64,000 nt of DNA from Dinoroseobacter sp. GTDB taxonomy: Bacteria > Pseudomonadota > Alphaproteobacteria > Rhodobacterales > Rhodobacteraceae. The notes beneath the pieces are model-generated. The model was not told where the DNA came from. It did not search any database and worked only from the letters and a program-made list of their open reading frames with translations. The stretch is from assembly GCA_030066795.1 (NCBI GenBank), contig JASJAW010000044.1:23138-87137 (forward strand), in the 5' to 3' direction. Below, one piece after another: positions 39,695 to 47,821 of this stretch (the first letter of the stretch is position 1; each line of letters begins with the position of its first letter). The position numbers were made by a program, and so were the translations under genes.

Positions 39695-40861
39695 TCAGGC
39701 GCTCAGAGGCAGGCGGCTTTCGACCATTTCGGCATACCAGGAGCATCCGGCCGGGATGGCTTCGTCGTTGAAATTGTACTCCGGGTGATGCACCGGTGCA
39801 GTATCGCCGTTGCCGACGAGAATATAAGCACCCGGCCGCGCCTCCAGCATATACGCAAAATCCTCGCCCCCCATGATTAACGGCGCGTCCGCGCACTCCC
39901 CCGAGACGCGGCGCGCGGCCTCGGCGGCATATTCTGTCTCTGTCTCTGTATTCACCATCACCGGGTAGCCGTAGAGCATCTCCAGCTCAGCCTTGGCGCC
40001 CAGCCCTTCGGCAACACCGGTCGCAATAGAACGCAGCCGGTCTTCGGCGAGCTTGCGCATGTCGGCATCGAGCGTGCGCATCGTGCCACGCAGGGTCACC
40101 GACTGAGGGATTACATTAAACGCGGTCGACGACGTCTCGAAGGACGTCACAGAGACAACAATCTGTTTGACCGGGTTCGCGTTGCGGCTGGCGATGGTCT
40201 GCAGCGCGGTCACGACATGGGCTGCGGCGACAGTCGGGTCGATCACCTCATGCGGTTTGGCGGCATGTCCGCCCTTGCCCCGGATTACAAGTTCGAACTG
40301 ATCGGTCGCTGCAAAGAACGGCCCCGGCCGGATGGCGAACTTGCCAAGCGGCTGACCCGGCCAGTTGTGCATTCCGTACACTTCATCGATTCCGAAGCGT
40401 TCGATCAAGCCATCCTCGACCATTTCGCGCCCCCCACCACCGCCTTCTTCGGCAGGCTGGAAGATCACCACGCAGGTCCCATCGAAATTGCGGGTCTCAG
40501 CCAGGTACTTCGCTGCGCCAAGCAGCATCGCAGTGTGCCCGTCATGGCCGCAGGCATGCATCGCACCGGGTGTCTTGGAGGCGTAGTCGACACCGGTTTC
40601 CTCGTGGATCGGCAGCGCGTCCATGTCCGCACGCAATCCAACCGTCCGCCCGGACGCGCTTTCGCGCCCCCTGATCACGCCCACAACGCCCGTGCGCCCG
40701 ATCCCTGTCACTACCTCGTCGCAGCCAAACGCGCGCAGCTTCTCGGCGACAAGCGCCGAGGTCCGGTGGGTTTCAAAAAGGATTTCCGGGTGCGCGTGGA
40801 TGTCCTGCCGCCAGGCGGAGATCTCGGAAAGTAGTTCAGCAAAGCGGTTTTTAATCGGCAT
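39695..40861 (-). CDS. M20-family amidohydrolase (hippurate hydrolase-like)
   Basis: The 388-residue metallopeptidase-fold protein has the M20D motifs ADMDALPIHEETG, HACGHDGHTAML (metal-binding Asp and His), VVIFQPAEEGGGGG (Glu) and MGGEDFAYML near the C-terminus. This subfamily hydrolyses N-acyl amino acids such as hippurate or IAA-amino acids; substrate specificity cannot be read. It is 49 bases downstream of the amidotransferase gene on the same strand (upstream in transcription), so they may share a transcript. Confidence 0.88.
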   Translation of the reverse strand: MPIKNRFAELLSEISAWRQDIHAHPEILFETHRTSALVAEKLRAFGCDEVVTGIGRTGVVGVIRGRESASGRTVGLRADMDALPIHEETGVDYASKTPGAMHACGHDGHTAMLLGAAKYLAETRNFDGTCVVIFQPAEEGGGGGREMVEDGLIERFGIDEVYGMHNWPGQPLGKFAIRPGPFFAATDQFELVIRGKGGHAAKPHEVIDPTVAAAHVVTALQTIASRNANPVKQIVVSVTSFETSSTAFNVIPQSVTLRGTMRTLDADMRKLAEDRLRSIATGVAEGLGAKAELEMLYGYPVMVNTETETEYAAEAARRVSGECADAPLIMGGEDFAYMLEARPGAYILVGNGDTAPVHHPEYNFNDEAIPAGCSWYAEMVESRLPLSA

Positions 40862-41213
40862 CCTGTTCTTGGCCTCATCTGGGTCGTTTCACGCACTGTG
40901 GCATACGTGCGCGCAAGGTCGGACAAGGTCAAGGCCCAGCCCGTTCGGCGCGAAATCGGGCAAAGACCGGAATTCTACACCAGATAGATCAGCAAGACCG
41001 GATAAGAACACTTTTTCTCATTACTGACGTTCAACAGAAAAATATATCGCACTAAGCGCCGAAATCATACCAACAGCCCCGCTTCACAGACATGTGAAAA
41101 TACCAGTCTTAGTCGTTCGGACCGGCCGACAACGCGGAGCATTGATTTTTATCGAGGAACCGGCATATCGGGCTTGTTTGCCGCGCCACGCGTCTCATTT
41201 AGGAGAGCTGCCC
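40862..41213. other. 352-base intergenic region before the YeeE/YedE gene
   Basis: This divergent region serves the M20 gene (minus) and the YeeE/YedE gene (plus). Its centre is AT-rich (around 41020-41060). An in-frame extension of the YeeE/YedE frame to 41094 is possible but not hydrophobic and not family-like. The only recognisable site is the FNR-like box listed separately; no hairpin terminator or RNA gene was found. Confidence 0.5.
41142..41155 (+). promoter_or_regulatory. Weak FNR/CRP-like box before the YeeE/YedE gene
   Basis: TTGATTTTTATCGA matches TTGAT-N4-ATCAA at nine of ten positions. It lies about 60 bases upstream of the ATG at 41214, a normal distance for activation. AT-richness raises the chance of a false match. 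Confidence 0.35.
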
Positions 41214-42305
41214 ATGTTCGAACAGCTTGGTCTTGAAAATCTCGATCCCCGCCAGGCGTCTGCGCTGCTTGGCCTGATCTTGGGTGTTCTTTTTGGCGCG
41301 CTTGCGCAACGGACCCGCTTTTGCCTGCGTCGTGCAGTTGCCGGTGCCCCCGACGAGCGCAGGAGCGCGGCTGGGGTATGGCTCGCGGCACTCGCGGCTG
41401 CGTTGATCGGCTCGCAAGCTATCGTTGCAGCAGGCCTTGTAGACTTCTCGGAGCATCGTTTCTTCGTCGCTGACCTGCCGGTCCTTGCCATCGTGGCCGG
41501 AGGCCTGATGTTCGGCGCTGGCATGGTACTGACCCGTGGGTGCGTGTCGCGCCTGACGGTTCTGGGCGGTTCGGGCAATCTGCGCGCGCTGACCGTTTTG
41601 CTGGTCTTCGCCGTGGTCGCCCACGCCACGCTCAAAGGCGTTCTGGCCCCACTGCGCACTTCTATGGGCAGTGTGACGTTTGACCTTGGACAATTCACTG
41701 GCTTTGCCGCTCTGCCCGGCGGAGCAACGCTTTGGGCCGCGCTGATCGCAGCGGGTGCCCTCTGGGTGGCCCTGCGGTCTGGCAACAAGCCCGGCACGCT
41801 TCTTCTGGCGGCAGCTCTCGGCGCACTGGTCCCGCTTGGCTGGGCCGGTACTGGCTTCGTGCTTTATGACGATTTCGACCCGATCGCGCTGGAAAGCTTG
41901 TCGTTCACCGCGCCCGCGGCTGACAGCCTGTTCTATGTCATCGCCTCCACCTCGATCACCGCCGGCTTCGGCGTGGGCCTGATCGGCGGGACGCTGGTTG
42001 GTGCGCTGATCGCATCGCTGCTCGCGCGCGAGTTCACGTTCCAGAGCTTTGAGAGCGCGCCGCAAACCGGTCGCTACATGGCAGGTGCAGCTCTGATGGG
42101 TGTTGGCGGCGTGCTCGCAGGTGGCTGCACAGTCGGTGCAGGACTTGCCGGCATCCCGACGCTGAGCTTCGCGGCAACGCTTGCGTTGGTTTCCATCGCC
42201 ACCGGTGGCTGGCTAACGGGCCGCGTGCTGCGCGAGGGCGTCATTCCATCGACTGCCGAATCCGACGCACAAGCCCCCACACGCCCAGCACTACCAGCGG
42301 AGTAA
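41214..42305 (+). CDS. YeeE/YedE-family sulfur-compound transporter
   Basis: The 363-residue membrane protein has about nine or ten helices. The family cysteines are present: Cys37 (RTRFCLRRAV), Cys110 (MVLTRGCVSRL) and a third in LAGGCTVGAGLAG near residue 305; these line the thiosulfate path in TsuA/YeeE. I use the ATG at 41214, preceded by AGGAGAGC. It probably imports thiosulfate or a related sulfur species across the inner membrane. No TusA or rhodanese gene is adjacent. Its last 65 bases overlap the 3' end of the convergent DUF3422 gene. Confidence 0.88.
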   Translation: MFEQLGLENLDPRQASALLGLILGVLFGALAQRTRFCLRRAVAGAPDERRSAAGVWLAALAAALIGSQAIVAAGLVDFSEHRFFVADLPVLAIVAGGLMFGAGMVLTRGCVSRLTVLGGSGNLRALTVLLVFAVVAHATLKGVLAPLRTSMGSVTFDLGQFTGFAALPGGATLWAALIAAGALWVALRSGNKPGTLLLAAALGALVPLGWAGTGFVLYDDFDPIALESLSFTAPAADSLFYVIASTSITAGFGVGLIGGTLVGALIASLLAREFTFQSFESAPQTGRYMAGAALMGVGGVLAGGCTVGAGLAGIPTLSFAATLALVSIATGGWLTGRVLREGVIPSTAESDAQAPTRPALPAE

Positions 42306-43521
42306 CGACCGCAGTTAAAACGACCTTGGAAACATCTGCCGTGTCAGCCAGCGGGCCGAGCATGTAGATGGCCAGGTTGACGGCGTAGTAGCTGATTGCA
42401 ACGACAGAGAGTCCCTCGACTGTCTTCTGGAGACGCAGTTGCAGGTCTGCGCGTTTATCCATGCTCTCCAAGAGCTTCTGGTTCTGGATTTGGCGCTCGA
42501 CATCGACACGTGTCCGCAACAGCTCCGCCGCCCGCGTGGCACGTTGCGCCATCTGCGCCATGCGCTGCTCGGTTGCTTTGACGGTGCGCATGGCCGGGTC
42601 GAAGCGGCGCATCATAAACTCCGCAAAGATCTGACGCCCGACAAATCGTTCCTCACGCAACACCTCGATCCTTTGGTTCACCAATGCCTCGTAAGCCCCT
42701 GTTGCGCCAAAGCGAAACGATGACTCGGCCACCAGCTTTTCAAGATCTGCGGACACTTCCAGCAACGCCGACAAAGTGTCTTCGGCCTGCGCCGTGTCGC
42801 CCTTCATGGACCCGACAGTCGCAGTCAGTTTGGTATCGAGCTCGCCGAGCTGGACACCAATTTCACGCACCCGCGCAAAGCCGAGCATCGACATCGTTTT
42901 GTATGTCTCGATCTCCATAACGCGCTGCAACACACGACCAATGCGACGTTCCTCGACCCCATCGGCCATGAAAATCGCGAAGCGAATGTGACCAGCACTG
43001 TCTATTCGGAAATCCCCTGCCATCACCGCGCTGGCATCCAGCACCTGGCTGACCGCCAGACTTTCCGGAACAAACCACTCTTCGATCTTGGAAATTGTGT
43101 CCTCAGAACTGATCTGTGGCTCAACGCGGAGCAAGGCGGAAGTCATCCGCGTCCCGGGCGCCTTGGCCAACCAGTCGGCAGGAAAGACGTCGAACGACGC
43201 AGGATCGAAGGGCGTCGCGGCAATTCCATCGACGAAGATCGTGTAGGTCACGAATTCCGTGTGGCTTTCCCATTTCAGTTTGTGACGCCCGATCTCACCA
43301 AAATAATGCGTTGCCCCCGGCTGCGGATGCGGCGCACCAAACCGGTCCAACAACTCCAGAAGATGACCGCGATCCGCTTCGCGATCCCGCGACGCTGCGT
43401 TGTTAGGCTGCTTGATTGCCAGATAGACGGCGTGGCACGGCACCTTGAGCGCCGGGAACGGGCGGGCATGCAACTCGTTGGCCAGCGTGTAGCGCAAAGG
43501 GTGATCTTCGAGTGCGGCCAT
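42241..43521 (-). CDS. DUF3422 family membrane-anchored protein
   Basis: The 426-residue protein starts with an HPLRYTLANELHARPFPALK segment typical of DUF3422, followed by a largely soluble helical body with VERQIQNQKLLESMDKRADLQ-type coiled coil. It ends in two transmembrane helices near the C-terminus (ISYYAVNLAIYMLGPLA and VVLTAVVTPLVVLGVWGLV). Function is unknown; the topology recalls a tail-anchored or CorA-like pair of helices. The 3' end runs 65 bases into the convergent transporter gene, an unusual overlap. Confidence 0.8.
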   Translation of the reverse strand: MAALEDHPLRYTLANELHARPFPALKVPCHAVYLAIKQPNNAASRDREADRGHLLELLDRFGAPHPQPGATHYFGEIGRHKLKWESHTEFVTYTIFVDGIAATPFDPASFDVFPADWLAKAPGTRMTSALLRVEPQISSEDTISKIEEWFVPESLAVSQVLDASAVMAGDFRIDSAGHIRFAIFMADGVEERRIGRVLQRVMEIETYKTMSMLGFARVREIGVQLGELDTKLTATVGSMKGDTAQAEDTLSALLEVSADLEKLVAESSFRFGATGAYEALVNQRIEVLREERFVGRQIFAEFMMRRFDPAMRTVKATEQRMAQMAQRATRAAELLRTRVDVERQIQNQKLLESMDKRADLQLRLQKTVEGLSVVAISYYAVNLAIYMLGPLADTADVSKVVLTAVVTPLVVLGVWGLVRRIRQSME

Positions 43522-43762
43522 TGCGGAGGTCCTTTCCTGACATTCGTAAAATATGGAAGCTGCTCCGCTTGTAAACAGAAAATTCTCGAAAAAACGGGGG
43601 CTTAGCGGTCGACCATTGTATGCGACGGCGATTGCAGGAGAACCAGAAACTCCTGAACACGAAGCAGCATCGGCGGGTCATGCCGAGCCTGGGGCTCCTA
43701 GGCCCAAGAAAGACAACAACATATTCCGGTGTCACGCTATGTTTTAGCGAGGAGGTATTGTT

Positions 43763-44356
43763 ATGAGCTTTGTTCAGACGCTCGCCCTTCTGGGCGCAGG
43801 ATATGCAACAGCGCGTGGCACAGACTGGCTTGCGTCCGGCGGCGCCGAGGGCATCGTCTCAGGAGCCGCGGAGACGCTGGAAGGAATGGGCGCAGGCTCT
43901 GTAAACCAAGACATGCTTGGGCTTGCCGGTGCGTTAGGTGTCGCCGGGCTGGCGGGCGGCATTCTGGCCGCGACCACACCTCTGGGCGACGTCCTGTCGG
44001 GCCGGGTGGACCAACCCGCTTCGCAAGAAGCAGAAGCTGCGGCCAAACTGCAGATCCGCGCGATGATCGAAGCCGCAAAATCCGACGGCCACCTGAGCAT
44101 GATCGAAAAGCAGAGAATCCTTGCGTCGCTAGGTGATGCAAGCCCCGGGGAACTGGCGTGGGTTAACGCACAAATGAACGCGCCCACCGATCCGCAAAAG
44201 CTCGCCTCCGACACACCGGAGGACCAACGCACTCCGGTTTTCAGATCGGCTGCCATGACCATACGCCGGGGCCATCCGGTTGAAGAGCGGTTTTTGTCGA
44301 AGCTCGGCGACATGCTGGGTCTTTCTTCCGATCAACAAAAAGCCCTGCGCACCTGA
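43763..44356 (+). CDS. DUF533 / TerB-like protein
   Basis: The 197-residue product starts at an ATG with GAGGAGG upstream (MSFVQTLALLGAGYATARGTDW). A glycine/alanine-rich membrane-like N-terminal half (including GLAGALGVAGLAGGILAA) is followed by a TerB-like helical domain, LQIRAMIEAAKSDGHLSMIEKQRI, with the acidic DGHLS motif typical of DUF533. The protein ends in SKLGDMLGLSSDQQKALR. TerB-like domains occur in tellurite resistance and stress proteins; no partner genes are near. Confidence 0.78.
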   Translation: MSFVQTLALLGAGYATARGTDWLASGGAEGIVSGAAETLEGMGAGSVNQDMLGLAGALGVAGLAGGILAATTPLGDVLSGRVDQPASQEAEAAAKLQIRAMIEAAKSDGHLSMIEKQRILASLGDASPGELAWVNAQMNAPTDPQKLASDTPEDQRTPVFRSAAMTIRRGHPVEERFLSKLGDMLGLSSDQQKALRT

Positions 44357-44386
44357 GATCTGACGTCAAGAGACCCGATTCAGCTG

Positions 44387-44417
44387 TTGACATTTTGGAA
44401 CGATCCAAAGATATACT
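44387..44417 (+). promoter_or_regulatory. Candidate promoter of operon A (afr-CoA-transferase-ECH-ALDH)
   Basis: TTGACA (44387-44392) is a perfect -35 box. TATACT at 44412-44417 gives a 19-base spacer, or GATATA at 44410-44415 a 17-base spacer. An operator-like palindrome fills the spacer and a second lies downstream. Confidence 0.6.
44394..44409 (+). promoter_or_regulatory. Operator-like palindrome A1
   Basis: TTTGGAACGATCCAAA has 6-base arms TTTGGA/TCCAAA around ACGA, with a central CG as in LacI-family operators. It lies between the -35 and -10 boxes. Confidence 0.65.
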
Positions 44418-44427
44418 CTCCGAGGAA

Positions 44428-44443
44428 ATTGGAACGATCCAAA
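44428..44443 (+). promoter_or_regulatory. Operator-like palindrome A2
   Basis: ATTGGAACGATCCAAA repeats 15 of the 16 bases of site A1. Its centre is 34 bases from that of A1, just downstream of the -10 box and 30 bases before the ATG. Paired identical sites at this spacing suggest cooperative repression. Confidence 0.65.
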
Positions 44444-44473
44444 ACGAGTCGAAATCGACCTTCCGGAGGGGAC

Positions 44474-45481
44474 ATGACACAGTTGAATTGGGGCCTTGTC
44501 GGCGCATCAAACATCGCGGCCACCTGCATGATCCCCGCAATGCGCGCAATGGGCGGAACGGTCACTTCGGTCCTCAGCTCATCAGCCGAGCGCGGTGCGG
44601 CCTATGCCGGAGAACATGGGCTACCTCACTCCACCGATGATCTTGCCGAACTGCTCGCCCGTGAAGAAATTAACGCGGTCTACATCTCCACCACCAACGA
44701 AAAGCACAAGGATCAGGCGCTCGCCGCGATCGCCGCAGGCAAGCACGTCCTGTGCGAAAAGCCGCTCGCGATGAGCGTTTCGGACGCGGTCGAAATGGTC
44801 CGCGCGGCTGACGCGGCAGGCCTCACCTTTGCAACCAATCACCACCTGCGCAATGCGGGCTCGCACCTTGCGATGCGCAAAGCGGTGCAGGCCGGGAAAA
44901 TCGGCGACGTACTGGCCGTCCGCGTGTTCCACGCCGTGTACCTGCCCCCGCATCTCCAGGGCTGGCGGATCGACAATCCGGCGGCAGGCGGCGGCGTCAT
45001 TCCCGATATCGTTGTCCACGATGCGGACACAGTCCGTTTCCACCTTGGCGAAGACCCCAAGAGCGTCGTGGCCATCGAAACCGTCGCAGGTCTGGGCCAA
45101 GGCGTTGAGGACAGCGTGATGTCCACCTGGCACATGCCATCCGGCGCATTGGTACAGACGCATGAGGGCTTCACCATTCGCTACGCAGGATCTGGCTTTG
45201 AGCTGCACGGCACCGAGGGCTCGATCTTCGCCAAGAACGTGATGACCCAGCGCCCGATTGGCGAAGTAATCCTGCGCACCGAGACCGGTGAAGAGGAAAT
45301 CACCTATTCCGACCATAACCTTTACGAGCGCTCGCTTGGCCTCTTCACCAAGGCCGTCGCTGGCGAGGGGGAACCCTCCGCAACTGGCGTCGACGGCGTG
45401 AAGTCTCTCGCCGTGGCCGCCGCCGTGAAAGAGGCCGCAACGTCCGGCCAGCGCACGACCGTCGATTACGGAGGGATCTGA
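44474..45481 (+). CDS. afr: Gfo/Idh/MocA oxidoreductase, 1,5-anhydro-D-fructose reductase-like
   Basis: The 335-residue protein has an N-terminal Rossmann domain (WGLVGASNIAATCMIPAMRA, CEKPLAMSVSDAVEMV with the family lysine) and the Gfo/Idh C-terminal sheet domain with GGGVIPDIVVHDADTVRF. Segments such as VYLPPHLQGWR, TNHHLRNAGSHLAMR and NVMTQRPIGEV closely resemble Sinorhizobium 1,5-anhydro-D-fructose reductase as I remember it (NADPH-dependent, forming 1,5-anhydro-D-mannitol). I use the ATG at 44474 with GGAGGGG upstream. It is the first gene of operon A. Substrate is inferred, not shown; another deoxy- or anhydrosugar is possible. Confidence 0.75.
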   Translation: MTQLNWGLVGASNIAATCMIPAMRAMGGTVTSVLSSSAERGAAYAGEHGLPHSTDDLAELLAREEINAVYISTTNEKHKDQALAAIAAGKHVLCEKPLAMSVSDAVEMVRAADAAGLTFATNHHLRNAGSHLAMRKAVQAGKIGDVLAVRVFHAVYLPPHLQGWRIDNPAAGGGVIPDIVVHDADTVRFHLGEDPKSVVAIETVAGLGQGVEDSVMSTWHMPSGALVQTHEGFTIRYAGSGFELHGTEGSIFAKNVMTQRPIGEVILRTETGEEEITYSDHNLYERSLGLFTKAVAGEGEPSATGVDGVKSLAVAAAVKEAATSGQRTTVDYGGI

Positions 45482-45482
45482 G

Positions 45483-47057
45483 ATGCCCGCGAAACACACC
45501 TCTTTCGAAGCCGCTGCCGCCGCCATTCAAGATGGTGCGGTTGTGACCGTGTCATCCTCCTCCGGGCTGGGCTGCCCGGACCGGATGCTGAAGGCGATCG
45601 GTGATCGGTTCGACGCCGAAGGCCATCCGCGAAGCCTGACCATGATCCACCCGATCGCGGCGGGCGACATGTACGGGATCAAGGGGATCGACCATATTGC
45701 CAAGGACGGTCTGATTTCGACCGTGCTGGCGGGCTCCTACCCGTCCGGCCCGTCTTCAAAGCCAATGCCGGAGATCTGGCGGATGGTCGTCGAAGATCGC
45801 GTTGCGGCTTACAACGTGCCCTCGGGCATCCTGTTTGACATGCACCGCGATGTCGCCGCGCGGAAGCCCGGCGTGATGACACAAGTCGGGCTGGAAACAT
45901 TCGTCGACCCGATCCGCGAAGGTTGCGCGATGAACGCAGTCGCGGCGGAGAAACCCATCGTGCACCGGCACGAGATGCATGGCGAGACATGGCTGCATTT
46001 TTCGAACATCGTGCCGGATGTCGCCATCCTGCGCGCCACCACCGCCGACGAGCGCGGCAACCTGACCTTTGAGCATGAGGGCGCAACCCTCGGCGCGCTG
46101 GACCAAGCCATCGCCGTGCGCAACCATGGCGGCACCGTGATCGCTCAGGTCAAGCGCGTGACGGCGGCTGGCAGCCTGCGCCCCCATGACGTGCATGTGC
46201 CGGGGCATCTGGTGGATTTCGTGGTCGTGGACCCCGACCAGATGCAGACCACCGAAACGGCTTACGACCCGGCAATCTCGGGTGAGATCATGCGCCCATG
46301 GGGCAGCTTTACAAATGCCGAACCGGGGATTGAGAAGATCATCGCCCGCCGCGCCGCGATGGAGTTGCGCGCGGGCCAGTCCGCCAATCTGGGCTTCGGC
46401 ATTTCGGCCAATGTGCCGCGCATCCTTCTGGAAGAAGGCCACGCGCAATCGATCACCTGGGCCATCGAACAAGGCGCCGTGGGTGGCATGCCCCTGACCG
46501 GCTTCGCCTTTGGTTGCGCATCGAATGCCGATGCGATCCTGCCGTCACCTGCGCAGTTCACCTACTTCCAGGGCGGCGGGTTCGACACCTCCTTCCTGTC
46601 TTTTCTCGAGGTCGACCGGGAAGGGAACGTCAACGTCTCCAAACTCGGGAAAAAACCATATCTAACGGCAGGTTGCGGCGGGTTCGTTGACATCACCGCG
46701 CATGCCAAGAAGATCGTCTTCTCGGGCTATTTCGAGGCGGGCGCGGGGCTTGAGCTGTCCTCTGAAGGAATAAACGTCAAAACCCCCGGCAAGTTCTGCA
46801 AGATGGTCGAGGACGTGGAGCATGTGACCTATGCAGGCGCGCGGGGCCGCCGCTTGGGTCAGGATGTCATCTACGTCACCGAGCGTTGCGTGATGCGTTG
46901 CGAAGACGACGGGCTGGTCGCGACCGAGATCATGCCCGGCATCAACGCGCAAACCGATATCGTCGAGGCTTCCGAGGGCCGTGTGCGTATCGCGGGCAAT
47001 GCGGGCGAGATGCCGCGTGCACTTCTGGCCGAGGGCCCGATGGGGCTGCAGTTGTGA
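45483..47057 (+). CDS. Single-chain acyl-CoA:carboxylate CoA-transferase (propionate CoA-transferase type)
   Basis: The 524-residue protein joins the alpha and beta halves of family I CoA-transferases in one chain. The N-terminal half has a glycine-rich SSSGLGCPDRMLKAIG loop; the second has NLGFGISANVP (302-312) and the catalytic glutamate motif WAIEQGAVGGMPLTG (Glu329). This matches YdiF/propionate CoA-transferases, which move CoA between short acyl or hydroxyacyl groups. The ATG is one base after the afr stop. The product of the pathway is thus likely a carboxylic acid activated to a CoA thioester. Confidence 0.88.
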   Translation: MPAKHTSFEAAAAAIQDGAVVTVSSSSGLGCPDRMLKAIGDRFDAEGHPRSLTMIHPIAAGDMYGIKGIDHIAKDGLISTVLAGSYPSGPSSKPMPEIWRMVVEDRVAAYNVPSGILFDMHRDVAARKPGVMTQVGLETFVDPIREGCAMNAVAAEKPIVHRHEMHGETWLHFSNIVPDVAILRATTADERGNLTFEHEGATLGALDQAIAVRNHGGTVIAQVKRVTAAGSLRPHDVHVPGHLVDFVVVDPDQMQTTETAYDPAISGEIMRPWGSFTNAEPGIEKIIARRAAMELRAGQSANLGFGISANVPRILLEEGHAQSITWAIEQGAVGGMPLTGFAFGCASNADAILPSPAQFTYFQGGGFDTSFLSFLEVDREGNVNVSKLGKKPYLTAGCGGFVDITAHAKKIVFSGYFEAGAGLELSSEGINVKTPGKFCKMVEDVEHVTYAGARGRRLGQDVIYVTERCVMRCEDDGLVATEIMPGINAQTDIVEASEGRVRIAGNAGEMPRALLAEGPMGLQL

Positions 47058-47821
47058 GCGAGGTCACTCTCCATATCGACGGGCCCATCGCGACCCTGAC
47101 GCTAGAGAATGAGGCGAAGTACAACGCGCTCACCACGGCGATGCTGCGCGATCTGACCGCGCATTGCGATACGCTGGAGGCGTCGTCTGTGCGCGCGGTC
47201 GTGCTGACCGGCGCGGGGCCGAAGGCGTTCTGCACCGGCGCGGACATCATCGAATGGGCGCAGCTTTCGCCCCGCGATTTCGCGCGCCACTGGGTGCGGC
47301 TGGGGCATCGGGTTTTTGATCGTATCGCGCGGCTACCCATGCCGATGATCGGCGCTTTGAATGGTCATGCGATGGGCGGTGGCCTTGAACTTGCGGCCTG
47401 TTGCGACCTGCGGGTGATGACCCCGCGCGCGACGCTGGCCCTGCCGGAAACCGGCGTTGGCATTGTGCCCGGCTGGTCCGGCACGCAGCGGCTGGCGCGG
47501 CAGATCCCGCCCGCAATCCTGAAGGAAATGGCGCTGCTCGGGCGGCGCATCAGTTCGGACCGCGCGCTGGCCATGGGCATCGTGAACGCGGTGGCCGAAG
47601 ACGCACGTGCAGAGGCCCAAACCATGGCGGCGGAGATCGCCGCGCGCGCCCCCGAGGCGACGGAGGTCGGCAAGACGCTGATCGCCGCCGCCTACGACGA
47701 GGATACGGACGCCGCGCTCGAAGCGCTCGGCGGATGGATACAGGCGGGCTCACCCGAGAAGGCCGAGGGCGTTGCCGCCTTCGCCGAAAAGCGCAGCCCC
47801 GATTTCGGAGACAAGACATGA
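47054..47821 (+). CDS. Enoyl-CoA hydratase/isomerase family protein
   Basis: From the GTG at 47054, overlapping the previous stop by four bases, the product is 255 residues. The crotonase oxyanion segment AFCTGADIIEWAQL (58-71) and both catalytic glutamates of true hydratases are present: Glu112 (GGGLELAACCDLRV) and Glu132 (LPETGVGIVPGWSGTQRL). It probably hydrates an enoyl-CoA formed by the adjacent CoA-transferase. It ends with a four-base overlap with the aldehyde dehydrogenase gene, so operon A is tightly coupled. Confidence 0.87.
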   Translation: MSEVTLHIDGPIATLTLENEAKYNALTTAMLRDLTAHCDTLEASSVRAVVLTGAGPKAFCTGADIIEWAQLSPRDFARHWVRLGHRVFDRIARLPMPMIGALNGHAMGGGLELAACCDLRVMTPRATLALPETGVGIVPGWSGTQRLARQIPPAILKEMALLGRRISSDRALAMGIVNAVAEDARAEAQTMAAEIAARAPEATEVGKTLIAAAYDEDTDAALEALGGWIQAGSPEKAEGVAAFAEKRSPDFGDKT

